Source: Seminavis robusta | Taxonomy: Eukaryota > Bacillariophyta > Bacillariophyceae > Naviculales > Naviculaceae | Direction of reading: 5' to 3' | Length of the DNA: 64,000 nucleotides | Assembly: GCA_903772945.1 (NCBI GenBank) | Contig: CAICTM010000007.1 | Coordinates: 186,001-250,000, forward strand | Shown here: positions 12,001 to 22,728 of the stretch, piece after piece | Position numbering within the stretch: the first letter of the stretch is position 1 | How the letters are laid out: every line of letters starts with the position of its first letter | Notes under the pieces: generated by a model | Database searches by the model: none | Told to the model about the DNA's origin: nothing | The model's input: only the letters and a program-made list of their open reading frames with translations | Position numbers and translations under genes: made by a program

Positions 12001-14596
12001 CGGGCCTGAATGGATGCCCACCCTCAAAGCAAGATCACCAGTTTCTGGACCCAGAGTTGTCTCCAGCTCGCGGGTCAAAATATTCATCCTTGCAAGGATG
12101 TCTCTACTGCACCGAGCCATAGCCACTGCATGGTCCTCGCGAGGTTCTGGAAGACCACATACTGCAACCTGCAACATGAAGATTTGTCGTTCAGCATTGA
12201 AATTCGAAGCATGATGCAGGATATGACAAACGAGGAACTTACATAGCAGTCTCCAACTTTAGTTCAAGGACCAGAAGGAAAAAGGGGTACCGTAAGGAAC
12301 GAAAGTCTCAAGCTCTGGTGTGCAACACTGAATCCGACACTCAACATCCTGCCCTTACCCGTCTCGACCTTGAAAACACGCCTGGGATCCAGATGCAGGA
12401 AGAAGCAACATGTGAAGGACTGTTGAAATCTTATGACATCTTTATAGGCGTTACACACATTGACTTACCTGCGCTTGGCGATTCGGTCAAAGCTCTGATA
12501 AAGAGTCTCAAGGAGGAGGAACACCTGTTGGTATAAAATGAGTATTGGGGGTGGGCGTGAGTTAGCTATGGCGTTCTAGTTGAGCAACGGTGAGGGAAGG
12601 AAGGGTTTGCTTGCCTGGCTTGGCTCACGAACGGAACTCCAAGCAGTGAAGCCACTGATGTCGGCGAACATTACTTTGAATTCAAAAAATATATGAAGAA
12701 GACGGATACAAAAGAATGTGAATGAGCAGGACTTGAAGCAAAAGCTTTTCTCTGATCCCAACGCAGCTGCAGAAGCGAACGTACCAGTTGTATCCAAGAA
12801 CAAGTCTGCCAATGGTTTCTGATTGCAGTCCCCTGACATTCCAGTTCCGTTGTTCAAGAATGCTTTTAGATTTCCCTTGGACGATCTATTCAAACTGTTC
12901 TGATCGTCCTGTTGGCCCATGAGACGGTCTCGAATGTTGTCTGGGAATACGGCTGACACAATGGCAATGGATTGGGCAGCTTTCACCACGAGGTTTTCAT
13001 TTCTGTTGAACACAGCCACATCGTAGACAAAGAACACCACAGCAACCACGACAAAGGTAATGGCAACTATAGTGGCAAAAAATTCTGGAGTGTTGGAATC
13101 GTAACTGGATTTGAACGTTGCACTTGGATACAAATGCTACAATGTACGAGATGAAGCAAAGATTGATAGAAAGTGATGCGAGGATGAGTACACGAGAAAG
13201 GCTGAAGCACAACGTTGGTACTTGCATCACAGATGACACGCACCATGCTGTAGGAAACCACGCCCTTGGTAGTCTCCCACTTGGGATTGGTATGAAGTGC
13301 GAGATCCACCTCCATTTCCATATCTGAAAAGTCCGTCTCGTGTTGGTCGCCTTCCCCCAAGAAGATTGCTTCTTGTCCATTGATGACGTATGTAAAGGTT
13401 TGGTTGACGTTGTTCTTGATGACACAATGGATTCCTTCGACTCCTTCTGGGAGTAGATTCAGCAAGGACACATCCAATGCCAGTCCACAAGAAAAGAGAG
13501 CCACGATGTCCGAGTCATAGTCTGTGGGGTCACGATGCACAGGATGCTGCACCAGGACATGTGGATGATCGGGTGCCGAATCTGTGACACGACTGTGCAA
13601 TGCTGCGTGTTCTTGCTTGGTCATGACTAGGTCGATGCTCCTGTATGGCATGACCTCGGAAAAGGTAGTCTCGTATTGGAGTTGGAGCATGGCATCAATG
13701 GAGGATCCAACAGGAGGTACGGAGTATACATTCCAATTGGTGATGCCGTATGTGTACTGCGGAGGGGAGAATTGCCAGCTTGGCCAGTACTGCTCGCGTT
13801 CAATGTCATGGAAGTATCCTTCTTTGGTCTTTCTGGAGATGTACGGCTTGTAGTAGGAAGTGTCATTGTTGAGACGATCGAGGTTTCCCTTTTGAATCCA
13901 GTGGGCTCTCTGGATCATTTCTTGGTAGTTATCGGTGGAGTAGTTGGTCCATTGGTCCATGGTCTGAGGAGTGACGCTGTGGTACATGGCAATGAGCTCG
14001 AACTTGCCATGAGCAATGGCGTCGTGAGCCTGAACTTCGAAGTTTGGGTTCGTGACGTTCGGCTAGCTCTGATTGGCGGCCAAAGCGTAGTTGGAAGCAG
14101 AATGTGCCAGTGTCCTGAGAGATTCTCGAATGTTCAACTGCTGCTGGATGGCTGCATCACCGACAGTGCGAGAAAAGCGGTCGAACTGTCAAAACGGCAC
14201 GAAGAAAAGCAAAATCGTGAGCTTCGAGATTTTGCGGGATCTCAACTCTAACCCTATGGGTCACAGTTGCATTGGATGAATACTTACGGCCACTCGAAAG
14301 CTGTGTTGTTCCTCCCGTTTTAGCAGCTTGTAGGTAGTCAAGGTCACGGTCAACGCAGTCAACAGCAAGACGACCGTGACGGCCAAGCGCCCTAATCGGA
14401 CTCTTCGAGTGTCTTTGGCAGACATTTTGTAGACTTCCTGCCTTTCATCGCGACTGCCTGAACCGCTAAGAGACAACGGGCGATCCGTCGAGTCTTGCAC
14501 AGGTACTTCGTCGTCGTCATCGTCATCGAGGAAAACACTCGAGTTGTCTTGGTTCAACAACTGGTCTTCCGCTGAGGTCTGGTCTGTCATTGTCAT
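9074..14596 (-). CDS. Receptor-type nucleotide cyclase fused to class I cyclic-nucleotide phosphodiesterase (in-frame TAG)
   Basis: Exons on the minus strand: 14596-14288, 14185-13244, 13136-12785, 12673-12615, 12524-12469, 12381-12359, 12256-12243, 12168-11995, 11889-11852, 11753-11161, 11070-11049, 10944-10928, 10826-10801, 10716-10658, 10565-10492, 10424-10339, 10237-10124, 10020-9862, 9774-9743, 9646-9617, 9527-9430, 9324-9074. All phases fit and give 1175 codons. Membrane spans lie at about 69-88 and 436-459 around an ectodomain. The class III cyclase (about 535-690) has metal Asp539 and Asp583, Glu579, Gln655, Asn662 and Arg666. The PDE (about 845-1110) has HNFDHA (855-860), HDVDH (917-921) and SVMATDI. 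One protein could thus make and destroy a cyclic nucleotide. Codon 144 (14063-14065) is TAG, so the allele is broken or the base is wrong; the downstream frame is fully conserved. Glu579 favours GTP, but Gln655 is not diagnostic. Confidence 0.88.
12525..12614 (-). other. GC-AG intron in the cyclase domain
   Basis: The conserved REPSQ|VF junction of class III cyclases requires a donor reading CAG|GCAAGC. The nearby GTGAGC would break the frame. The acceptor is AACAG. This is the only non-GT donor I needed in the window. Confidence 0.7.
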
Positions 14597-17500
14597 GGTT
14601 GAAAGTTAGTTGAAACAGAATAAAAGTAAGAAAGAAAAAAAGAAAAGGAAAGGTTGGGACTTTCAATTTGTGAGCAATCCAAGAGCGCGGTTCATGTTGT
14701 ACCGGTTCCACTCTGGAGTAGTGCACTCAGAATTGCTCTTTTAAAAGGCGTTTGGTGAACAGGTTTGGCAATTTCAGTGCACACTTTCCAGATTAAGAGT
14801 TATGAGTATTGCTCCACAAACACAAAATTTTAAAATCTCTCTGCTCCTACCTGTTGTCGGTACCGGCACATGAGTGTTTGAGGGTGTACATGTGTACTGT
14901 ACCGTAGGTCCGTAGGTGTTAATAGTAGCTTAATAGTGCAGTCTTTGATGACCCAAGTCACAGTTTGCTAAAGTAAGAGTGAATTATGTAATTAATTTTT
15001 TGTGAAAAAACGATTTAGAATGCCCCAAAGTGCTTTAATACTATACGACTTGACTGATTTATGTTTAGGTGCGCTGCCCTTAGTGATAAATCCTTTGAAT
15101 GAGAAGGGTTGTTCAGAGCCTTGCTTTTTAAATCGCGATTTGCAGGATTACCGCCAGCCGCCACAAGCTAGCAACAGATTGATGATTCGAATGATTCGAT
15201 AAAGCGGCCGTCTCCGTCTTTGATTTCTGAGATTGCTGTAACAACAGAATGCTTTGAAGACGGAGCGATTGCCCAAGAAACAGGGAAAAGAGACACATTG
15301 GTTGAGGTTCCACGGTTCCACAATAAAAGGATTCAGTCGTTTCCGAGCAAGTTTGGCAAGTTTTGCGCTCTTTGGCTTAGAAGACCGGCTCCTCCGAATG
15401 GATCAGTCGCAATCTAATGTTGTAAGAGTAGCTACTGTCTAAAAGGCTGTACGTGTACTTCAATCTTCAATGACTCAATCACACATTAATTTTGCAAGGA
15501 AGTGTCATTAAAATTTCGCTTAAATACAGATTTGAAGAGAAGCGAAACTTCTTACATGACATTGTAACACATTCGGCTTTATTGTCACTCCTGCACTAAA
15601 ACCTGGTACCGGTACAACTCCATCCAAAAAGATGCCTTCCCTCGATTAAGATTCTGCATTACTGAGTTGGAGTTGATAACAGAAGAAAGCTCACCCAAAG
15701 AGAGCAATATGGGTGTTGTACGTGTACTTTAGATCTCCATGTGTAGCTGGCTCGTAGTAGTAGTCTAGTATCGCTGTTCTCTTAGGCGGAACCCATACCG
15801 TACCGGTAGCAACAAGACAGCGGCGTCTTGATGGTCAATTGAATTCGGTTTCTGCGTTTCTGCGGGAACAGAAGCTCGCAAGACAAGGTGATACCCCAGA
15901 GCTTACTAGAACCCACCAGGCACCGGGCACAAAGAAAAGGAAAAGAGACAACACGGTTGAGCTACATGTACCTGTAGCCTGTAGCTTGCCTAGGCTACTA
16001 GCTAGTAGAACTCGAGTATATACCGTAGCGACACATGTACCGGTACCAGAGCTCGGGTCCACGGAGCACAGAGGTCCTTGTTTGGGAGGTATTAATAGAC
16101 ATCCTTTTTGCTGTGGCCAATACCGGTACGTGTACGTGTGCATGTACTGTTGCTACATTGCTACCCCTTTTAAATAATTCTTCTTTCCTCAGCCAGTAGT
16201 TGGAACACTACTGTCGATTGACCTTCACTCCTGTTGCTTTGGTTCCGCAAAAGGAAAATACCTCGGTGGTCTTACTTTAAATATTGAGGCAGAAGCTTTC
16301 ATTCAAATTCATGCAACAGGAACCGGAACCACTAGCTGGCTGGTTGTGCAGCTTTGTTTTTTGTAGGAGCTCTTGCGGTTTGGACTTGGGTCTTTGGTCT
16401 TGGAGGCAGGTTGGAGGGGCCTTGTTCCGATCCTTTGTTCTGTGCGTTCTCGGGAGAAGAAATTGGAAGTGTGCTAGCTAGCAACGTAGAATCGTACAAA
16501 GGAGTGCTGAACAGTCGCTAGTACTCGAGTACTAGTAGTCTACTGAGGCTCCGCAGCTTTCATGGTGCACTTGATCATTGCCGGGTTCGGTTCATACATA
16601 TAGCTTCCCAAAAACAAAATCCGTTGTGGATCGGTTTGCCGCTGGGCAACCCAGCTGGCTTGTTTCAACATCAATGTACATCATTCATTGCGTCATAATG
16701 CACAAAAGGTTTTTGCCTGGCTACCAGCCCAAAACTGACCGGTAGCTCCCTACCTACCACAGCTAGCTAGCTGAAAGGGAAAGAGACGAGAGTATGTGAT
16801 GATCTATAGTGCACTCTCTAGTTGGCAAGGCAAACCCCTGTCTCATCACAACAACTGGTGCAGCAAACACCAACACAACTGATGTCAGGCACTCCAGTTT
16901 CTGGATTGGTGGGCAAACAGTCTGCCACCAACAAAACTTTCTCTCGGGCAGCTACCATGTGTTTGAGAGGCTCTCGTATTCCAGCTATCAAGCTTTCCAA
17001 GTGTTGTTATGACCATGGTGCTGGCTGCCCTTGATCCTCCCTCCCCCCCCCCACCTGGCATCCCCTCCCTCTTTGGTTTTGCTGCTGCTCTGCTATGGAT
17101 TGATCCGCTCGCGTTGTGCATCCCGCTCTGTCCCTGCACCCCCTTCTCACCATAGTTCCCTCTAATAGAAGCCATAGCAACCAATCTCTCACACTTTTCT
17201 TGTTCCTGCTCGAAACCCTATTTCTTATGATGTCACGTCATGAACCGGCACATGTGCATGCTTGAACATCAAAACCAGAAACGGAGCGCATGCACCACCA
17301 TTACCACCAATTCGAATGATCTGGGTGTACAGTCGTGCCATACCGGTACGGTAGGTGGCTTGGGGTCTTCTAAAGGTCCAGTCCGCCCACTAGCTAGCTA
17401 GCTGTCCCCGTGCCTTCTGATTAACCTCCAAGCACCGTTTGGTTTTTTCAGTTCAGTGGAAAAACTGATCTGCTATTCTAGTAGAGTATACCATCCGAAT

Positions 17501-17804
17501 GCTTGTAGCAAGCCGAACGAAGTTTGTGATGCTCGAGGATATCTATTTTATTGGGTAAACTACAAGCTACAAGCAACCTGCTATGTATGTATACCTGCTG
17601 GTTGTGCGTAGTTGTCTTGAATGCTGAATTCCCAACTGAGTTGAAAGAAAGAATCCCTTGCTTCTTGGCTCATGGAAACTTCGGGGGTTTGGTTTGTTGC
17701 ATGTATAGGACGATATTAGTTAGATGGCTGTCATTGGTCAGAGCATTCATAATGTTGCGTCTTTTGTCTGCCAGACATGCAGACATCATACGGTACAATA
17801 CTAA
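14597..17804. other. Long intergenic region, no gene recognised
   Basis: This 3.2-kb stretch has only short frames without recognisable domains. It contains AT-rich patches near 14820-15010, a C homopolymer near 17043-17052, and many TACCGGTA and GCTAGC palindromes (for example 15610, 16035, 17340, 17390). Confidence 0.6.
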
Positions 17805-18554
17805 CTAAACATCTGTGAAGAGCATTCTGCGTTCCAGATCCCTCATGACTCCTTGCTGCGGGTTTTGCAGACTACTGGCACCAGTGGTCCCCAAGTTGGG
17901 ACAACTCCGGGGTTTGTTTTCGCCTTCAGGGACATCCGTGAAGAAGACGGTGCGTTCCGCTTCCTTGTAGGCTCGTTTGGTGGATTCACCCATGTGGTTC
18001 AACTGTTTGGCAACTGTGCGTTCAATTTGTTGCAGCATTTGTTGGAGCTTGACAACGGCCGTGTTGACGGCGGAATCACTGTTGGAACTGACGACGGACC
18101 GATCGTCTAGATCCGTGAAGAAGACAACCCTCTCTGCTTCCTTGTACGTACTGTCCATGCGACTCCTCAGCACCATCAGCAAATCGCGCAGAGCCACCAT
18201 TTCGTTTGCCGCGGTGCCCGTACTACCGATACTGCTGTTAGCCAGATCCTCGTGCTTGGACTCTTCCTTCTCGTCTTCACTCGTCTTATTATTAATATCA
18301 GTGCTGTTGTCTTTGGTCGTTGCGTAACACTTGATGCTGACGTTTCCCACCTTATCCTGAGAACTCAACCAACGGTCCAAGTCGTCCATGGCTAATCCCG
18401 CAGCTTGCTTTTCCTCGTCGCTCATCGTATCGAGGTCCGTGAAAAACAAAACACGCTTCAACTCGTCAAGCACACGAAGCCCATCCTCCGCAAGGCTTCG
18501 ACTGGACGATGGTGGACGATCGTTGTTGCTTTTGTTGTTGGTAATGCTTGCCAT
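17805..18554 (-). CDS. Protein with four repeated R-x-V/L-F-F-T-D motifs
   Basis: I do not recognise a family. The 249-aa frame carries four copies of a short motif: RVLFFTDLD (34-42), RVVFFTDLD (142-150), RTVFFTDV (201-208) and RRMLFTDV at the very C-terminus. The second and third follow a YKEAER lead. Between them are an acidic Ser/Thr/Glu-rich stretch (80-105) and a predicted amphipathic helix (about 163-190). There is no signal peptide or membrane span. The open frame extends upstream to 18701, but I chose the ATG at 18554 because the added 49 residues look unlike the rest and cover a TACCGGTA element. Repetition of one hydrophobic-acidic motif suggests several docking sites for one partner (inference). 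Confidence 0.75.
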   Translation of the reverse strand: MASITNNKSNNDRPPSSSRSLAEDGLRVLDELKRVLFFTDLDTMSDEEKQAAGLAMDDLDRWLSSQDKVGNVSIKCYATTKDNSTDINNKTSEDEKEESKHEDLANSSIGSTGTAANEMVALRDLLMVLRSRMDSTYKEAERVVFFTDLDDRSVVSSNSDSAVNTAVVKLQQMLQQIERTVAKQLNHMGESTKRAYKEAERTVFFTDVPEGENKPRSCPNLGTTGASSLQNPQQGVMRDLERRMLFTDV

Positions 18555-20459
18555 CTTGCTCGCTTGCTTGCTTGCTACCGGTATGATCCCGCTGTTTCTG
18601 GTTTCTGTGTTCTCGAATCGAAGAATCAATCGAAGTGAGTTGCTTATTTCCTCGCTGCGCCAACATCTGTTGGTCCATCCGTTCCACTGCAAGTCGCGCA
18701 TGCTCTTGCTAAGTAAGTGTCACGCTCTCCCGCGCACCTTCCTCCCTGCCGGGGGACTTCTTACCGTTGAACAGGCTCACATTTTACACGGAGCCCTTAG
18801 AACGCACCTCTTGTTTGTCTTGCTCTTGCAGGACAACCGTGAGTGAGTCTTGATGCCCTCTCCGTTGTATCAAACATCATCCCGGGATCTTCAAGTAGAC
18901 TAAGTGGATCCCACCCACAAATATATCATGACTATTATGGGAGAAAGACAACCCCTGATCATCAGTCATTTGGAAGCAATGGTGTCTACTGTGGCTACTG
19001 TCGTTGCCATCATCAGTTCAATTAGCTAGCTGGCTAGCTGAACAAACTCTTTATGTTCTGGCCTGATAAAACAAACAATTCAATATCAGCTGAGTAAAGT
19101 ACTGTACCGGTAGTTGCTAGCTAGTTGACTGGCTGTCCAGAGAGCTACTACATGTAATACTTTTACGGTACTCGATATTTGCTGTCATTCTAGCTATTGG
19201 CTAGTAGAAGAGCACCAAGGACCCATACAGATCATGGACGACCGTACCGTGACATGTGCTTGACCCGACAGAGAATGAACTACCAGATCAGCTAGCTTTT
19301 GACTCGTCACTCGACTCGACTCACTCAGGCATACCGTATCAGTGACTGGCTACAGTACCGTAGTTGAGTGACGAGTGACGAGTCTCGAATTTGCCAGTTT
19401 GCGTGCCGATGCCAGCAACGATCAGTGACCGCCGCACCGGCGCTAATAAGGCTGTCTCAATGTCTCAATCGAAAAGCTTCTCTAACTAATCTGACTCAGC
19501 CATACCGGTGGTAGCCATAGTGGTAGCTGGTACCAGTACTCCTGCAATCGAGCAGCAACAAGAAAGCATCCGACCAGGAAATCAAGTCGAGTCATTGCGG
19601 ACTAACAATTAATTGCGTCTCCAGTTCAAATAATCACTTTTTCAACTCGGCACTGCGCCATGTGCTACTGCACGGCAGTAGTAGCTAGCTAGCCACTGGA
19701 AGGAGGAGGAACCATCGTCAGCGTTCCTGAAGCTGGTAGGTCCTAACGTCCTAACAGCTGTCCTAACTCAACCACTCAACCTACCAGCCTGGCAAGTTGC
19801 CTGTTGTCAACTACAAGTGTACTGGTACTTTAGAAGTGGCGTTACTAGCTAGCTACTAGGTCGTCCAACTGTTACTATAGTTAGCGGTGGAGTTACTGGT
19901 ACGCGACGGTGCGGTATCCGTAGAAGTAGATACTACACTTTTAAACTTGTGTAGTCTGTAGTAATTACCAGAAAGATTCATTCGTCAATCACTTGGCAAT
20001 GACCCTCGGAACGTCTTTATCAACCGGTACTGGTACAGTGTATAATAACAGTACTGCTGACTCTCGTACGGGTCGTACGGTGTGAAACTGTGTGGCAAGG
20101 AATTCGGTAGAATGACTCTTGTTGGAATCTAGTGAGAGATGGTGCAGAAACTGAATTAAGGGTCACAACAATTCTGTGGTAGTTAGCTTTAAGTGAACTG
20201 GTCTTTTAGTTGGCATACTGTTCATTCGGGTCATTGGATGACTGGTAGGGGAAGACGAAAAAGACCCACACCAAAAACAACGACCAAACCACCACCCAGC
20301 AACACCCCGATCCCTCATCTATCATCTCTGTACCGAAACCATTCAACTCACAATTTTGACTTGAGCAAAAGCAAAACCACTCCCACAACCACAACTACCA
20401 ACCTTTCAACTACCTACCCACTTGCTTACTTACTTACTTACTAACTAACTACTATCAAG
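18555..20459. other. Intergenic, palindrome-rich, no gene recognised
   Basis: No supported coding sequence is present. The stretch is crowded with GCTAGC, TACCGGTA and GTACTGGTAC-like elements, as well as GACTCGACTCACTC and TGACGAGTGACGAG repeats near 19310-19385. The last 60 bases are pyrimidine-rich, with a CTTA repeat, and probably form the 5' UTR of the following gene. Confidence 0.55.
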
Positions 20460-20870
20460 ATGATGATGAAGAACAGTATTTTCGCCGTGTTCATGGTTGC
20501 TGCCGCTAGCATGATCTCTACCGTTTCTGCCCAGGATGCGCCTGCTGAGCAGGTAGTCTGGTCTCAAGAGTACATGCTGCAGACCAAGACCAACAGAAAT
20601 TCCGGCGAGTGGTTGGAAACTACCTTGGATTTCTGCGTCATGCAAGAAGTGGCTGAAGGCACTGCTGCCGTCTTCCCAGCTCAATTGGCCAAGAATGACA
20701 AGCTCTGGCTCACCAACGATAGTGTCACCCGCCTCGTACCTGTCGAAGGAACTGTCCAGTCTGAGGCTTGCTATGACCGCAAGTCCATTGGAAAAAAGAA
20801 CAAGCAGTGCGGAAGTTACCACGTTGACCAGAACAAGTCTGGTAGCCTCCGTGTTCACTACTGTGAGTAA
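20460..20870 (+). CDS. Small secreted protein with four cysteines
   Basis: The 136-aa protein starts with a clear signal peptide (about 1-25, Met/Lys start, hydrophobic core, ending STVSAQ). The mature part of about 111 aa holds four Cys, in FCVMQ, EACYD, KQCGS and the C-terminal HYCE, consistent with two disulfides. I recognise no family. The start is at three ATGs in tandem just after a pyrimidine-rich CTTA-repeat leader. The gene lies tail-to-tail with the acidic membrane protein 385 b downstream. Confidence 0.75.
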   Translation: MMMKNSIFAVFMVAAASMISTVSAQDAPAEQVVWSQEYMLQTKTNRNSGEWLETTLDFCVMQEVAEGTAAVFPAQLAKNDKLWLTNDSVTRLVPVEGTVQSEACYDRKSIGKKNKQCGSYHVDQNKSGSLRVHYCE

Positions 20871-20911
20871 GCTTATGCTTATGGAGAACGTGATGTGAGT
20901 GAAGAAGGTTA

Positions 20912-20931
20912 CTATCTATCTATCTATCTAT
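20912..20931. repeat. CTAT microsatellite
   Basis: About five perfect tandem copies of the tetranucleotide CTAT lie in the 3' flank of the small secreted protein gene. Confidence 0.9.
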
Positions 20932-21024
20932 GTGGACAGCCAGCTCAAGCCAGCTAGCTAGCCACTAGCTAGCCAGCTTGACTTGATGGGCTAGCTGCTC
21001 GGTGGGGTGCCTGTAGAAAAATTT

Positions 21025-21030
21025 AATAAA
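21025..21030 (+). terminator. Possible poly(A) signal
   Basis: An AATAAA hexamer lies about 155 b after the stop of the small secreted protein. Use of this signal in diatoms is variable, so the call is tentative. Confidence 0.35.
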
Positions 21031-21255
21031 GAAAAAGACTGTCGAAACGAAAAATTAGGAACAAAAGACGTACATGATTAATAAAAAGAACTTTTAAAAG
21101 TAACCAAATAACGCAAAACAAATGATAGACTAACAAAAACACAACCTTCGTGGTAGTGGTACATACACTGTGTAACTAGCTAGCTGAAGATGCCTTCACA
21201 AACCAAGATTTGCCTCTTGGCCATCAACTAGATAGCTAGCTAGCTAACTTTCCGT

Positions 21256-22728
21256 CTAGAACTCGGCCAGGTCAGGACCCACATCGTCGTCGTCTTCTTC
21301 GTCTTCTTCGTCTTCTCTTGTGTCACTCACTGTGCTGCTGACTTCCTCGTCTTCGCCACCATCTGCCTTTAGCTTTGCTTCTTCACTTCTTTCGTCACAA
21401 CTCTCTTCCCCTCCTTGCTCCCTGTCCCCACTTGCCATCTTGATAAGTTGCTGGGACTTCCAATCGACGACTTCGACTCCTTCTTCCATGACCTCTTCTG
21501 CCTCCTCCTTGGCTTGTTGTGCCAGTCGTTCCAGCTGTCGCAATTCGTACGGCCGGCCACCAATGACAGGGAATCTTCCACAAGTCAAGCATCCAGAAAA
21601 CAAAATAGCGCCAAAAATGGGATAGTAGATCAGATACGAAAGGATCAGCTCCACAAGATAACTGACCACAAACGAGTAATCGGCAAAGTCCTGTTCGTAG
21701 TAGTAGACTGACTCCAGTTGTTCTTGGACTTGAGTGGGCGACTCCAAAATGTTCGGACCATCGTTATCAGAATCAACAGAAGAGGTAATGTTCAGGCTGG
21801 AAACGTCAATCTCTTGATCTGCCTCCAATGCTGCACGGAGCATGACGGCAAACGAAGCAATGGCAGTGACCAGGACAACTGAAACCATCACCAAGAAGGA
21901 TCCCGTGCTGCGGTACCGTCGCACTCGGCGATCCCAATCTTGTGAGTCCCCCTCTTGTCCACCACTGCTGTGCAGGGTACAGCACGTGCAGGCAGCCAGG
22001 GACCAAATCGTGTTGTCGTAAATGGAATGAATGAGCGCTCCAACGGTCCAAAGAACAATGTTGCCCGTGGTGACACTGATGCTGGATACCGTGTCGTCGA
22101 GATCGCTGTTCAATCCGGTCCTTGTCAAGTTGGTTTCGAATTCAAACACCGACATTTCAAACGTCTCGTCTTGATCTGTAAACACAAACAGCAAAAAGAT
22201 GATGTTGGTCAATGCCAAACCAAACAGCATGCTCCCCAGTAAGGTGACAACTCGAATCTTCCAGCTCAGCGGATGAAAACGGTGGTGCAGGCAAATGCCA
22301 AAGATGGGATGATTATTCGTAAGGTACTGCCACATGTCTTGTCTCCAAGTATGATTCTCGGGAAGATGGTACGCATGCATCAAAAGATATGGTACCACCG
22401 CATCACGTTCTTTCCGTTCTTCAGCCGTCAACTGATCCCGTTGGCAACAACAGCACTTGCCATTGTCCCCAGCTCCATCATCATCATCATCCTCGCTTTC
22501 ACAGTCCAAGACGGCGCCGACATTCTCGATTTCGCGGTCCAAAACGGCGTCGACATCCTCGAGGTCTTCCACGTTTTCCCAGTCTGCAGTTTCTTCGTGA
22601 GTCTCCCTTGCCCCCAATTCAAAGACCGACATGTCAGCCGTCATTTCTATATCTTCGCAAGAAAGATCCCTCCTCAGCTGTGTCGCGGACTCGCTCAACA
22701 TGGCTGCACGTGGATCGTGATCTGTCAT
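21256..22728 (-). CDS. Acidic multi-pass membrane protein, family not recognised
   Basis: This single-exon gene encodes 490 aa. The N-terminal 100 residues are strongly acidic with an imperfect internal repeat (VDAVLDREIEN / VGAVLDCESED) and end in a KCCCC cluster. Hydrophobic segments lie at about 160-184, 221-240, 277-298 and 351-380. Before the first is a conserved-looking NHPIFGICLHHRFHPLSWKIR stretch. Two CC-type motifs (ACTCC at 246-250 and GCLTCGRFP at 379-387) sit near membrane edges. The C-terminal tail (400-490) is a charged helix followed by an Asp/Glu run. No transporter or channel signature is seen. The acidic termini probably face the cytosol, which is inference. Confidence 0.8.
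   Translation of the reverse strand: MTDHDPRAAMLSESATQLRRDLSCEDIEMTADMSVFELGARETHEETADWENVEDLEDVDAVLDREIENVGAVLDCESEDDDDDGAGDNGKCCCCQRDQLTAEERKERDAVVPYLLMHAYHLPENHTWRQDMWQYLTNNHPIFGICLHHRFHPLSWKIRVVTLLGSMLFGLALTNIIFLLFVFTDQDETFEMSVFEFETNLTRTGLNSDLDDTVSSISVTTGNIVLWTVGALIHSIYDNTIWSLAACTCCTLHSSGGQEGDSQDWDRRVRRYRSTGSFLVMVSVVLVTAIASFAVMLRAALEADQEIDVSSLNITSSVDSDNDGPNILESPTQVQEQLESVYYYEQDFADYSFVVSYLVELILSYLIYYPIFGAILFSGCLTCGRFPVIGGRPYELRQLERLAQQAKEEAEEVMEEGVEVVDWKSQQLIKMASGDREQGGEESCDERSEEAKLKADGGEDEEVSSTVSDTREDEEDEEDDDDVGPDLAEF

Larger units (their letters stand above)
20871..21255. other. Convergent 3' region between two genes
   Basis: This space separates two convergent stop codons. It holds a CTAT tetranucleotide tract (20912-20931), GCTAGC palindromes and an AATAAA at 21025-21030 that suits a plus-strand poly(A) signal. 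No coding sequence is seen. Confidence 0.6.

Noticed and set aside
14063-14065. TAG read as a special amino acid or removed by an intron
   Set aside because: TAG is not the selenocysteine codon, and no GT-AG pair around it keeps the conserved flanks in frame.
18555-18701. N-terminal extension of the FFTD protein
   Set aside because: The added 49 residues are unlike the rest and cover a TACCGGTA element; the ATG at 18554 is preferred.
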